Part shown: in pieces, positions 1 to 8,375 of the stretch
Layout: every line of letters starts with the position of its first letter
How positions within the stretch are numbered: the first letter of the stretch is position 1
Source of the DNA: a bacterium
Lineage (GTDB): Bacteria; Arandabacterota; Arandabacteria; Arandabacterales; Arandabacteraceae
DNA length: 64,000 nt
Reading direction: 5' to 3'
Assembly: GCA_029933125.1 (NCBI GenBank)
Contig: JAOZOU010000001.1
Coordinates: forward strand, 124,001 to 188,000
Notes under the pieces: model-generated
Database searches by the model: none
Told to the model about the DNA's origin: nothing
What the model saw: the letters and a program-made list of their open reading frames with translations, nothing else
Made by a program: the position numbers and the translations under genes

Positions 1-1
1 C

Positions 2-28
2 GACTTTGGAAAAGCGATGAGTTCGTGA
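2..28 (+). CDS. 3' end of an upstream gene (partial)
   Basis: One frame is open from the window edge and ends in a TGA whose last base is the A of the next gene's ATG (TGATG). This is a typical translational-coupling junction, so the upstream gene is probably in one operon with the histidine kinase. Only eight codons are visible and the product cannot be named. A second frame, in phase with the kinase, is also open to the edge, so a longer kinase start outside the window cannot be excluded. Confidence 0.3.
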   Translation, partial: DFGKAMSS

Positions 29-1572
29 TGAAGAAACGGGGAAGGTTTGAGCGACGTTTGCTAGCTGTCATGCTTATCCTTTCAACTGCTCCAATCGTAT
101 TCATGGCTCTTTTTGGGGCTGGCTATGTGGCTCACTCCCTTGAGCGTGTTGGTAGTCCTGTGCTTAAGCAATCTGCGCGTACATCCTTAGAGCTAGCACG
201 AGCCCTTAAGCATCATCTTGAAGCCAGTTCAGCTGCTGCAACATCCCATCTCGGTGAAAGCTATCGCCTTGAAGGACATCTCTCCCATAAGAGCCTCGAA
301 GCTATGATGAAGCAAGTTTGCAAGAGGCATGCGATGGACTTCGCAGCGCTCTACGTTCGCAGTGATTCGGTTTGGGCACTCGCACTTTTCCATCCAGAGC
401 ATTGCGACCGCCTTGACGCTGTTCTGCCTGAGAGCACTCTTACTCCAGAGAGTAAGGCAACCAGGTATGATTTCTCAGATCCTGATGTTGTTGCTTCCGC
501 AATTGCCGTGAGCACAGATTCAATCCTTGTCACCGGTTTCATGCTTAAGCCAGGAACAGTTGAGATGATGCGTCGTACAGGAGAGGACCTCAGTCGCTAC
601 AGCTCACTTCCCCTCTATGTGCGTTCTCAAGGTCTCTTCCTTTCTGTCGTAATAACCCTCATAGTGGTGGCAATGGTGACGACCTCATTCTTGCTTTCCA
701 GAATCATATCCCGCCGAATAAGTCAGCCAATCGAGGAGCTCGCCTCAGCTACGGAGCGCGTGGCAAAGGGTGAACTTGACTTCAAGGTGGACGTTGATGC
801 AAAAGACGAAATCGCTAGCCTTGTCGAGGCGTTCAACAGGATGACTGCCGATCTCAAGCGCTACAAGGAGGATCTTGTAAAAGCTGAAAGATTAGCAGCA
901 TGGCGAGATGTTGCCAGAAGAGTTGCTCACGAGATAAAGAATCCTCTAACACCTCTTCAGACAACAATCTACCGACTGAGGGAGCGCTTCCGGAAAAGCC
1001 AAAATACTGAAGTCATAGCCATGCTCGATACCATGGCACGCAAAGTTGAAGATCTAATTGCTATGGCTAATCGCTTCAGTGAATTTGCCAAAATGCCAGA
1101 ACCCAATCCCAAGCCAATCGATCTTAATGAGCTGGTCTTGAATGTCATTACCCTATTTGAATCCTCGGTTGAAAGGATATCCATCAAGAAGCACCTTGAA
1201 GAGAATCTACCTCAAATACACGCTGATCCAACTCAGGTGCGGCGCCTTGTTGAAAACCTTGTCAAGAATGCAATTGAAGCCATGCCCAAAGGTGGTACCC
1301 TAAGCGTTAGAACATTCCGCCTGGCAGATAGAATTGGACCCTTCATTCGGCTTGAGATCTCGGATACCGGTCAAGGAATTCCCGAGGAGATGAAGCAAAA
1401 AATCTTTGATCCCTATTTCACAACAAAGCCAACTGGTAGTGGACTTGGCCTGGCTCTTGTACATAGAATAGTCAAAGATCACGGGGGCAAGATCGATTTC
1501 GAAACAAGTCCTTCGGGAACAACCTTTAGAATTGATTTGCCAGTTGCAAAACCCGCGGAGGAGAAGGCTTGA
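28..1572 (+). CDS. NtrY-like membrane sensor histidine kinase
   Basis: Sensor kinase that should phosphorylate the response regulator encoded directly downstream. Seen in order: a transmembrane helix near residues 10-34, a periplasmic sensor region to about 200, a second helix at about 203-227, a HAMP linker (about 225-280), a HisKA segment with the phospho-acceptor in VAHEIKNPL (His about 301), and a HATPase domain with the N box (NAIEAM), DTGQGIP and GSGLGLALV. The pattern HEIKNPLTP is typical of NtrY-type kinases. I chose the ATG at 28 because it overlaps the upstream stop; GTG at 25 is also in frame. The gene overlaps the next one by 4 bp, so the pair is co-translated. The signal sensed is unknown; the periplasmic part has no domain I recognise. 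Confidence 0.88.
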   Translation: MKKRGRFERRLLAVMLILSTAPIVFMALFGAGYVAHSLERVGSPVLKQSARTSLELARALKHHLEASSAAATSHLGESYRLEGHLSHKSLEAMMKQVCKRHAMDFAALYVRSDSVWALALFHPEHCDRLDAVLPESTLTPESKATRYDFSDPDVVASAIAVSTDSILVTGFMLKPGTVEMMRRTGEDLSRYSSLPLYVRSQGLFLSVVITLIVVAMVTTSFLLSRIISRRISQPIEELASATERVAKGELDFKVDVDAKDEIASLVEAFNRMTADLKRYKEDLVKAERLAAWRDVARRVAHEIKNPLTPLQTTIYRLRERFRKSQNTEVIAMLDTMARKVEDLIAMANRFSEFAKMPEPNPKPIDLNELVLNVITLFESSVERISIKKHLEENLPQIHADPTQVRRLVENLVKNAIEAMPKGGTLSVRTFRLADRIGPFIRLEISDTGQGIPEEMKQKIFDPYFTTKPTGSGLGLALVHRIVKDHGGKIDFETSPSGTTFRIDLPVAKPAEEKA

Positions 1573-2930
1573 GAAGACAACGCATTCTTGTTGTTGATGA
1601 TGATCGTGACATTCTTGTTAGTCTGGCTGGATTGTTCAAGGACAAAGGTTATGAAACCCTGACGGCTTCGAGTGCTGAAGATGCTCTTGGAATCGTAGAT
1701 ACCCACGATGTATCGCTTGTCCTTCTCGATGTCGTCATGGAGGGCATGGATGGGATTGAGGCTTTACGCCGCATTAAGGCGATCAAGCCTGATCTGCCCG
1801 TTATCATGATCTCAGGAGCTGCGACCATTGATACTGCGGTCACAGCAATTAAGCTGGGGGCGGTGGATTTTGTTGAGAAGCCTTTCGCCCCAGTTGACCG
1901 CCTTCTCATAACCGTTGAAAACGCTCTTAAGATGAATGAGCTCCAGCGCAAGAACGTCGAACTCTTGGGAGAGCTCCAGAAGCGCAGAAGGATGATCGGC
2001 GAGAGCGAGCCGATGAGACGGCTACGAGCGGAGATTGCCAAGGCTGCCCCAACAAATGCAAGAGTTCTTATCACAGGTGAGAACGGTACAGGTAAGGAGC
2101 TTGTGGCGGCTGCAATCCATGAGAACAGCTCACGTTGCAGGGGACCCTTCATAAAGGTAAACTGTGCAGCGATACCAAAGGATCTCATAGAGAGTGAGCT
2201 CTTCGGCCATGAAAAGGGGGCTTTTACTGGTGCGAGTACACCTAAGGAGGGCAAGTTCGAACTCGCCGATGGTGGTACACTTCTTCTCGATGAAATCGGT
2301 GACATGAATCTCGAAACTCAGGCCAAACTCCTGCGAGTGCTGGAGGAACAAGAAGTTGAAAGGGTCGGTGCAAAGCACCCTCATAAAATTGATGTGCGTG
2401 TGATATCATCAACCAATAAGGATCTACTTGCCGAGATCAGAAAGGGAAACTTCCGTGAAGATCTCTATTTCAGGATATCAGTTATACCCATACATGTGCC
2501 CCCCCTTCGTGAAAGAAAGGAAGATATTCCCCTGCTAGCGCGCCACTTCATAGCAATGTTCTGCGAGGAGAATAATAGAAGCCTGAGGGAGCTCACTGAG
2601 GCAGCAATTCAAGCTCTTATGGCATACGATTGGCCAGGCAATGTAAGGGAACTGAAAAACGCAATCGAAAGATTGGTCATCATGGTTGACAGGGATAAGA
2701 TAAGCGAACATGATGTGCATGAGGTCTTACCTCAGAGTCAGCCTGTCCCCTCCCATGGTACCTTGACTGAACGTATTGAGGCATATGAGAGATCTCTGAT
2801 TCTTTCGACATTGCAGGAGACAAACTGGAACATTGCTAAGGCTGCAGCTCGCCTTGGCGTTGACAGAGCCAACCTCCACAGGAAACTTCGTCGCCATGGA
2901 ATCTCTCGCCCAGACAGGCCTGCGTCGTAG
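1569..2930 (+). CDS. Sigma-54-dependent response regulator, NtrX/NtrC-like
   Basis: Enhancer-binding activator of sigma-54 RNA polymerase. The receiver domain (about 1-120) has the acidic pocket DDD at 10-12 and the phospho-acceptor Asp about 54 in LLDVVMEGMDG. The AAA+ domain (about 143-375) has Walker A GENGTGKE (about 170-177), the sigma-54 contact loop GAFTGA (about 217-222), and Walker B GGTLLLDEIGD. A Fis-type helix-turn-helix closes the protein (NWNIAKAAARLGVDRANL, about 418-436). Every residue needed for sigma-54 activation is present. The start is a TTG that overlaps the kinase stop (TTGA). The perfect sigma-54 promoter 218 bp after the stop is the obvious candidate target. NtrX is favoured over NtrC because of the paired NtrY-like kinase, but this is an inference. 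Confidence 0.9.
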   Translation: MRRQRILVVDDDRDILVSLAGLFKDKGYETLTASSAEDALGIVDTHDVSLVLLDVVMEGMDGIEALRRIKAIKPDLPVIMISGAATIDTAVTAIKLGAVDFVEKPFAPVDRLLITVENALKMNELQRKNVELLGELQKRRRMIGESEPMRRLRAEIAKAAPTNARVLITGENGTGKELVAAAIHENSSRCRGPFIKVNCAAIPKDLIESELFGHEKGAFTGASTPKEGKFELADGGTLLLDEIGDMNLETQAKLLRVLEEQEVERVGAKHPHKIDVRVISSTNKDLLAEIRKGNFREDLYFRISVIPIHVPPLRERKEDIPLLARHFIAMFCEENNRSLRELTEAAIQALMAYDWPGNVRELKNAIERLVIMVDRDKISEHDVHEVLPQSQPVPSHGTLTERIEAYERSLILSTLQETNWNIAKAAARLGVDRANLHRKLRRHGISRPDRPAS

Positions 2931-3031
2931 CTGTCCCGCCTTCTTGAACTAACATTGGGCATCTGCTAAGGCAACCCCCCGCTTTGCCAGCCCGGGGCAA
3001 CCTTTAGGTGTGTCAAGCCATCGCCTAAGCG

Positions 3032-3044
3032 TGTCAGACCGACA
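3032..3044. promoter_or_regulatory. Possible upstream activator site (TGTC-N5-GACA)
   Basis: The gap of 465 bp after the response regulator holds an inverted repeat TGTC AGACC GACA about 104 bp upstream of the sigma-54 promoter, a distance usual for enhancer-binding proteins. A second inverted repeat, TGGGA-N13-TCCCA, lies at 3121-3143 closer to the promoter. Neither is a proven binding site; short inverted repeats arise by chance. Confidence 0.22.
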
Positions 3045-3147
3045 TCACCAGGGAAAACCCAAAAGTCTGCTGGGCCCTCCCATCTGTTAACTCTTTCCAG
3101 AAACACAAGATAACTCAAGCTGGGAATTCTTCGAACCATCCCATTGC

Positions 3148-3163
3148 TGGCACGATGGTTGCA
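3148..3163 (+). promoter_or_regulatory. Sigma-54 (RpoN) promoter, perfect consensus
   Basis: TGGCACG ATGG TTGCA matches the RpoN -24/-12 consensus (TGGCACG-N4-TTGCW) at every position. The predicted start point is near 3174, ahead of the small frame at 3211 and the large gene at 3396. It sits in the intergenic gap directly behind a sigma-54 activator gene, which makes a chance match unlikely. I found no second site of comparable quality elsewhere in the window. Confidence 0.75.
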
Positions 3164-3210
3164 TTGTTACTTGTTTGACAATGCCACCCCTGAAGTTAAG
3201 GAGAAGGGCT

Positions 3211-3324
3211 ATGAGAGGGACTGGCACCAAGATTGGTCTGGCAGTAGAATTAATTGAAATTGTAGTTCTTTATGCTTCAGTGCAATTTGCGGGATTGTAC
3301 TTCCTGAGCAAGTTATTTCTGTAG
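3211..3324 (+). CDS. Possible 37-residue single-helix membrane peptide
   Basis: A frame too short for routine gene calling lies just after the sigma-54 promoter. It has a good ribosome-binding site (AAGGAG ending 10 bases before the ATG), a basic N-terminus (MRGTGTK) and a long hydrophobic stretch from about residue 8 to 37, consistent with one membrane-spanning helix carrying two glutamates (13 and 16). The same frame is open from an ATG at 3181, but only the 3211 start has the ribosome-binding site. It would be the first gene of the sigma-54 transcript that also covers the gene at 3396. No family is recognised, and coding status rests only on the site, the composition and the position. Confidence 0.45.
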   Translation: MRGTGTKIGLAVELIEIVVLYASVQFAGLYFLSKLFL

Positions 3325-3332
3325 GAAGATGG

Positions 3333-3349
3333 CCCTTGCAAGGCAAGGG
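3333..3349 (+). promoter_or_regulatory. Perfect 7-bp hairpin in leader of the 931-residue gene
   Basis: CCCTTGC AAG GCAAGGG forms a perfect 7-bp stem with a 3-base loop between the small frame and the large gene's ribosome-binding site (AAGGAG at 3381). No T-run follows, so it is not a standard terminator. It could be an attenuator, an mRNA processing or stabilising hairpin, or an operator. Confidence 0.35.
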
Positions 3350-3395
3350 TACATGGGCTAACATCCAATCACAAAACAAGAAGGAGTGAAAAGTC

Positions 3396-6191
3396 ATGAA
3401 GCCAAAACTGTGGGCTGTTTTTTTCGTTTTGTTTTTGTCAATCGCTTTCCCTGCCACTTGGGCAACTCGGCTTAAGGCAGATCCCCTGGCGCTAGGCACT
3501 CTTGACACTCAGGCAAAGGAAAATGAGGAAAAAGCCAGGGAACTCGTCACGGATCTCGGCATGGACATTGCAATCGACGATAGCGACATCGTCAGGATTG
3601 GAACAGGCTATACGGTTGCCGAAGGGGAATCTGTTGGTGGTGATGTTGTCATAATTGGCGGCGGCTTAACTGTCAATGGAACAATTAAAGGTGATGCAGT
3701 CGTTATCGGCGGATCCATGTATCTTTCTTCAAGTGCAGTTGTCAAAGGTGATGCAGTCGTTATCGGAGGGATTCTTCAGCAGGAGCCAGGCGCGGTTGTC
3801 GAAGGGGAGATTGTTGAGAATCCTGAGAAACTTGTAGAACGTGCAACATCTCCTCGTGAGAGCAAGGTTAGGTCAACTTCAGAGGACATCGTAAAGTTTG
3901 GAAAGGACATTCATGTTAAAGAGGGTGAGGTGGTTGATGGTGATGTCGTTGCTATTGGAGGTGATATCAGAATCGATGGCAAGGTCACAGGTGACGTTGT
4001 AGCGACCGCTGGTGATATAGAGCTCGGACCAACAGCCGAAGTCTTAGGAGACGTTGTTGCTACTTTTGGCGAAATCGAAGCTGAAGCGGGAGCTCAAACT
4101 GAAGGTGATGTTGTAGAGATAGATATGGGCGGGGCAAGCCAGGTGATTCATGAGGAAGAGGGGACTCAAGAAGGGATGACATATGTTATAAGCCTTTATG
4201 CCCCCGATGCAAAGGATGTACGTCTTACAGGAAACTGGCTCGATTGGGATCCCAAAGGCATAAAGATGGAGAAAAATCCAAAGGGTGTGTGGAAGACGAC
4301 TGTGAGTCTTCCTCCGGGTTCCTATCAATATAGATTCATCGCTGACGGGGTTGAGATGCCTGATCCTGATGTCAAAGAACAGGTTCCAGATGGAAGGGGT
4401 GGCTACGCCACGCCGCTTCTCGTCAAACCAAAACGTCCACAGGCAGAAACAGAAGTAGTGAAGATCATCTTTAGCTTAGACCGCCCAGAAGCTGAAGATG
4501 TGAGGGTAACCGGTAGCTGGCTCAACTGGGACCCCGAAGGCATAAAGATGGAAAAGAGCGAAAGTGGAACATGGTCAACCACTGTGAAACTCAAGCCAGG
4601 AAATTACACCTACAAGTTCTATATTGATGGTAAATGGGTCGCTGATCCTGACGTTGAAGCTAGGGTATCAGATGGCAAAGGTGGTTGGGCAACACCTTTT
4701 GCAGCCTATTCGCGCAAGGGCGAATACACGCCTATCAGATTCAGCCTCGATCGACCTGAGGCGGAGGATGTAAGAGTAAGCGGCAACTGGCTCAACTGGG
4801 ATGGCGAAGGAATTCGCATGGCAAGAGATAAAGATGGTGTATGGTCAATAACCGTACCCCTCAAGCCAGGCACTTATTATTACAAGTTCTATATTGATGG
4901 TAAATGGGTCGCTGACCCCGATGAACCTGAGAGGGCCGTATCTGACGGCAAGGGTGGTTATATGACCAAGTTCGTTGTCCACCCACGCAGGAAAGCCGAG
5001 AAATTTGCCTTTAAAGCCTCTGTAGAGAAAGAACGTCAAGGCGTTTCTGGTCTGCTTGACTACAACAGAGTGGATGGACTTTTGCTTGGGCTCAAGGCTA
5101 GCAACACAAAGAATGTATTTCCTATGCCGAGGTTCAAGCTCGAAGGTGGCTATACATACAAGCGCAAGCGCTGGTTTTATAGCTTCGAAGTTGAGCAACC
5201 CCTCCTCCCACCTTTCAGGCTAAGTGCGGGTGGAAGCATATACGATAAAACGGAATCAGAGGATCAGGAACTCATATCGGACATTGAAAATCTTCTCGTC
5301 GCTTCGTTCCTCAAGCAGGACTATCGCGACTATTTCGATCTGCGCGGGGTAGCTGGTTTCGTTGCTCTACGTCCTTGGAAAAATCACATTATCAAGTTGG
5401 CCTACAGTGAAAATGAATATCGTCCGCTTGAGACTCGCGCCCATACATCACTTTTCTTCAGAAAGGATAGGGACTTCCGACCAAACCCGCGCAATTCGGT
5501 TCAAATTTGCACAGACCCTCTCACAGGCAAGCGTATCTGTGACAAGATAGATGTCCACTCGCTCGTACTTTCCTATGAACTTGATACACGTGATGACCAA
5601 GATACACCCATGAATGGAATGTTGTTGCGCTTCTCTACCGAATGGGCTCGAGAGGGCTGGGGAAGTGATTACTCCTATGAAAGATATTCTGGGGACATAA
5701 GGCACTATGTCCCTGTCTCCCCTCAGCAGCTGGTTTCATTTCGAATAAAGGCTGGGCTACTTGACATTTCCAATTATTGTCCTGCCTGCAGTGGGACTCT
5801 AAGGCCATGCCCACCTGAACTTCAATACTTCTTCCCGAAGCAGTTTGCTGTGGGTGGAATTGGCACACTTCCTGGATATGGTTACAAGCAATTCCAGGGA
5901 ACCCACATGATGCTTGTCAATTTCGAATATGTCTATTCCTTCAATGATGGTATGGCGATTGTATTCTTCTCCGATGCAGGCGATGCCTCGGGAGCTGTTC
6001 CGAGAAGCCGGTGGGACAGGGATAAGATATGGGACACAATGAAATTCAAGGTCGATACCGGCCTCGCCCTCAGACACGAAGAAAGCGGGGATTACAGCTT
6101 TACAATTGGAATTGCAAAAGGGATTACTAAACTTTATGATAAAGACGGGAGACCGGTCATTGTAATTGTAAGAGCTAGTCGGCCATTTTAG
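3396..6191 (+). CDS. Bactofilin-like / triple CBM48-like / Omp85-barrel fusion protein
   Basis: Exported protein of 931 residues with an architecture I do not recognise. A signal peptide (about 1-24) is followed by bactofilin-like beta-solenoid repeats in two blocks (about 65-135 and 165-245; VGGDVVIIGGG, GDAVVIGG, DVVAIGGDIRIDGKVTGDVV). Three AMPK/CBM48-like E-set modules follow (about 261-345, 353-440, 444-535), each with the W-L-x-WD ... PG-x-Y-x-YKF ... DG ... DPD pattern. The last 385 residues look like an Omp85/BamA surface-antigen barrel: a DTRDDQDTPMNG strand motif, LPGYGY in place of the VRGY loop motif, and a terminal Phe. POTRA domains are absent; the modules replace them. CBM48 modules usually bind glycogen-like glucans, so a surface glucan-binding or export role is possible but unproven. 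The start has a good ribosome-binding site, AAGGAG. It is apparently transcribed from the sigma-54 promoter at 3148. Confidence 0.82.
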   Translation: MKPKLWAVFFVLFLSIAFPATWATRLKADPLALGTLDTQAKENEEKARELVTDLGMDIAIDDSDIVRIGTGYTVAEGESVGGDVVIIGGGLTVNGTIKGDAVVIGGSMYLSSSAVVKGDAVVIGGILQQEPGAVVEGEIVENPEKLVERATSPRESKVRSTSEDIVKFGKDIHVKEGEVVDGDVVAIGGDIRIDGKVTGDVVATAGDIELGPTAEVLGDVVATFGEIEAEAGAQTEGDVVEIDMGGASQVIHEEEGTQEGMTYVISLYAPDAKDVRLTGNWLDWDPKGIKMEKNPKGVWKTTVSLPPGSYQYRFIADGVEMPDPDVKEQVPDGRGGYATPLLVKPKRPQAETEVVKIIFSLDRPEAEDVRVTGSWLNWDPEGIKMEKSESGTWSTTVKLKPGNYTYKFYIDGKWVADPDVEARVSDGKGGWATPFAAYSRKGEYTPIRFSLDRPEAEDVRVSGNWLNWDGEGIRMARDKDGVWSITVPLKPGTYYYKFYIDGKWVADPDEPERAVSDGKGGYMTKFVVHPRRKAEKFAFKASVEKERQGVSGLLDYNRVDGLLLGLKASNTKNVFPMPRFKLEGGYTYKRKRWFYSFEVEQPLLPPFRLSAGGSIYDKTESEDQELISDIENLLVASFLKQDYRDYFDLRGVAGFVALRPWKNHIIKLAYSENEYRPLETRAHTSLFFRKDRDFRPNPRNSVQICTDPLTGKRICDKIDVHSLVLSYELDTRDDQDTPMNGMLLRFSTEWAREGWGSDYSYERYSGDIRHYVPVSPQQLVSFRIKAGLLDISNYCPACSGTLRPCPPELQYFFPKQFAVGGIGTLPGYGYKQFQGTHMMLVNFEYVYSFNDGMAIVFFSDAGDASGAVPRSRWDRDKIWDTMKFKVDTGLALRHEESGDYSFTIGIAKGITKLYDKDGRPVIVIVRASRPF

Positions 6192-6219
6192 CCGGTCCCG
6201 TCTCTAAGGGAGCCCCTGG

Positions 6220-6852
6220 ATGAGGAAGGTAGTATGCTGCCTGTTGGCTTTTCTTCTGCTTCTTGCACTCTCTTCGCTGCGCGCATGGGCTGATCCGAGA
6301 CTCTCGGTATCTGACATTTACGATGATGATGGATATCTCTGTATCGATTTCCGTCTCTACGAGGGGATCGATTCGGAGATCCTTAAGACTCTCAAGGATG
6401 GCATCCCCGCCCAACTTAGATACCGCATCAATGTGTGGCTTGACCGCTCCAGCTGGTCTGACAAGTTAGTAAAATCGGTTTCGCTTTCCTACAGAATAGA
6501 TTACGATAATTGGGATACGCTTTACTCCGTGACAATTCGTGACGATGATTCCGAAACAACGACTGGCAGACGTGATGTTGCAGAACTCATCCATCTGGTC
6601 TGTAATCAGCAGCGCATAAAGATTTGTCCTCTTGTGGTACTCGATTCGCTTGCTGACTACTACATCACTATTTCAGCAGAGGTAAAGTCATTGAGTGCTG
6701 ATCGTGTACGGGAGATAGACTCGTGGCTGGGTGGAGACAAGGATGATGAGGGGGGTGGACTTCTGGGATTCATTGTCGGTCTATTCAGGTCAAAGAACAA
6801 GTCCGCCAAGACCAAAAGTCACACATTCAGTTTGAAAGGTATCTCTAGGTGA
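6220..6852 (+). CDS. DUF4390-family exported protein
   Basis: 210-residue protein with a clear signal peptide (about 1-24, ending LRAWA) and the layout of DUF4390 proteins: a beta-rich region with the segments GIPAQLRYRINVW and YRIDYDNWDTLYSVTI. Function is unknown. From general knowledge, DUF4390 genes lie beside ntrY/ntrX in several Betaproteobacteria, and here the family again occurs near an NtrYX-like pair; this supports both assignments and hints at a link with envelope sensing. The C-terminus has an acidic-glycine linker (about residues 170-180) and a short hydrophobic stretch (LLGFIVGLF), then a basic tail. The stop overlaps the next start by 4 bp, so it is in an operon with the TPR gene. 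Confidence 0.65.
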   Translation: MRKVVCCLLAFLLLLALSSLRAWADPRLSVSDIYDDDGYLCIDFRLYEGIDSEILKTLKDGIPAQLRYRINVWLDRSSWSDKLVKSVSLSYRIDYDNWDTLYSVTIRDDDSETTTGRRDVAELIHLVCNQQRIKICPLVVLDSLADYYITISAEVKSLSADRVREIDSWLGGDKDDEGGGLLGFIVGLFRSKNKSAKTKSHTFSLKGISR

Positions 6853-7508
6853 GCCAGCAGGAGGATCAACAAGAAAGAGCACGGCGCAGGCTTAGCCAGC
6901 TCGAGGATCAGCTCGAACTCGATCCCGACAATGTTAATCTCCTGCTCGAAGCCTCACGTTACTATCACAGATTCGCCATGCAGGGTAGCGATGAAGCTTT
7001 CAACAAAGCCGAGCGATCGATAGCAAGAATCCTTAAGTTTGACAAGAACAATGTGGAGGCCTTATCGATAGCTGGCAGCTTGCTAACGATAAAGGCGAGA
7101 AGATCAGGCTCACTCCTGAAGAGGATATGGTATTCAATCATAGCTGCTCGTAAGCTTGACCGTGCAGTCAAGATCGATCCAACCAACCTGAGCGCAAGAA
7201 CGATTCGTGCCTTCACGGCTCTTGTGCTGCCTGGCTTTCTTAGGCGTCTCAAGACAGCTGCAGAAGACTTCGAATACCTTATCGATGTCAAATCTCACCA
7301 TCCGGCGAGCCTACCTGATGAGATGATGCCTAAGATCTATTTCAATCTTGGACTGGCTTATGCCAAGATAGGCGACAGTGACCGAGCAAGCAAAGTCTTG
7401 TCATTTGTGACGGAAAACTATCCGGGTACTCGCGAACACAATCGTGCCAAGAGTTTGCTTGCAAAGCTCAAAGAGATGCGCCTTAGAAGGAAATCATTCA
7501 CAGGATAA
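6849..7508 (+). CDS. TPR-repeat protein
   Basis: 219-residue soluble protein without a signal peptide, built of helical tetratricopeptide repeats; the clearest units are about 15-50 (LEDQLELDPDNVNLLLEASRYY), about 55-80, about 100-125 and about 155-190 (FNLGLAYAKIGDSDRASKVL). It starts at GTG overlapping the DUF4390 stop. TPRs mediate protein contacts, so a scaffold or cofactor role for the neighbouring envelope proteins is plausible; nothing more specific can be read from the sequence. Confidence 0.7.
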   Translation: MSQQEDQQERARRRLSQLEDQLELDPDNVNLLLEASRYYHRFAMQGSDEAFNKAERSIARILKFDKNNVEALSIAGSLLTIKARRSGSLLKRIWYSIIAARKLDRAVKIDPTNLSARTIRAFTALVLPGFLRRLKTAAEDFEYLIDVKSHHPASLPDEMMPKIYFNLGLAYAKIGDSDRASKVLSFVTENYPGTREHNRAKSLLAKLKEMRLRRKSFTG

Positions 7509-7518
7509 AGTAAGGGAT

Positions 7519-8361
7519 ATGACTCAGGGATTGATCGGATGGAGTTCGGGGCGCCCTGCCCTGGCTTGCATCTTAGCAGTCAATTTTTTTGTTCTCTTCC
7601 TGCTCCTGGTTGTCAGTGCCTGGTGCGCCGAAGGCGACATCGATTCAACATTTGCCTATAGGGAAATATTCCTACCACCGGGGCTACCCTCTGTAGCCTT
7701 GAGGACAGATGAAACAGCCCTGCTTTGGAATCCTGCGGGTATTGCCATGTCAAGGACCTATTATCTTGGCTATGCATGGAAGGGGGTCTATCTGGGCGAT
7801 CACCCTCATGTCATAAGTCAGTTCTTCTTGGCAAAGTCAAAGGGCTTCGGATTGGGATATATGCACGACAGCCACTCGCCTGGTGACGCAAACACCTATA
7901 TTCTCACACTGGCACCTGCGGTATCACGCACCATCGCTCTCGGCTTCACGGGAAAGTGGCGAGGCGGATTCAATTTTGATTGCGGGTTCATGGGTAACTT
8001 CCACAATCGCTTGAGCGTCGGTTTCGTTGCTCGCAACCTGCGGAAAAAGACAGACGCTAGGAGATATTATGAAGGAGGCATTGCGATAAACATCCTCCCT
8101 CATAAGCTCTCCACTTTCTTTGAGGTCGTTAATGAGAATAGCAAGTGGCATAAGGCAACATCCTATGGCATCGGCATTATTAGCACTTTCAAGGGTGGAA
8201 TGTGCGCAAGTCTTACCTATTTCACCGACACAGATGATATCTCAGTTGTGAGAGCAACCCTGCGCTTCGTGCTTTCCCGCAATATCATTGAAGGAGAATA
8301 TTCAAACTTTACAAATGATCATTCCATAGTTGGCGCACGCATCGTATCCCACAGTCCTTAG
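7519..8361 (+). CDS. PorV/UPF0164-like outer-membrane barrel protein
   Basis: 280 residues from the ATG at 7519, preceded by TAAGGGAT. A signal peptide with a long hydrophobic core ends at about residue 39 (SAWCAEGD). The mature part begins with the hallmark of PorV/PorQ/UPF0164-type barrels, TDETALLWNPAGIAMS, and continues as alternating amphipathic strands to the end. In Bacteroidetes, PorV shuttles type IX cargo at the outer membrane, which would fit the many C-terminally tailed proteins in this window, but relatives outside type IX systems exist. It is last in the run of four plus-strand genes and faces the minus-strand operon 14 bp away. An in-frame TTG at 7444, inside the TPR gene, is a less likely start. 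Confidence 0.65.
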   Translation: MTQGLIGWSSGRPALACILAVNFFVLFLLLVVSAWCAEGDIDSTFAYREIFLPPGLPSVALRTDETALLWNPAGIAMSRTYYLGYAWKGVYLGDHPHVISQFFLAKSKGFGLGYMHDSHSPGDANTYILTLAPAVSRTIALGFTGKWRGGFNFDCGFMGNFHNRLSVGFVARNLRKKTDARRYYEGGIAINILPHKLSTFFEVVNENSKWHKATSYGIGIISTFKGGMCASLTYFTDTDDISVVRATLRFVLSRNIIEGEYSNFTNDHSIVGARIVSHSP

Positions 8362-8375
8362 GTTCCTGCTCAAGC

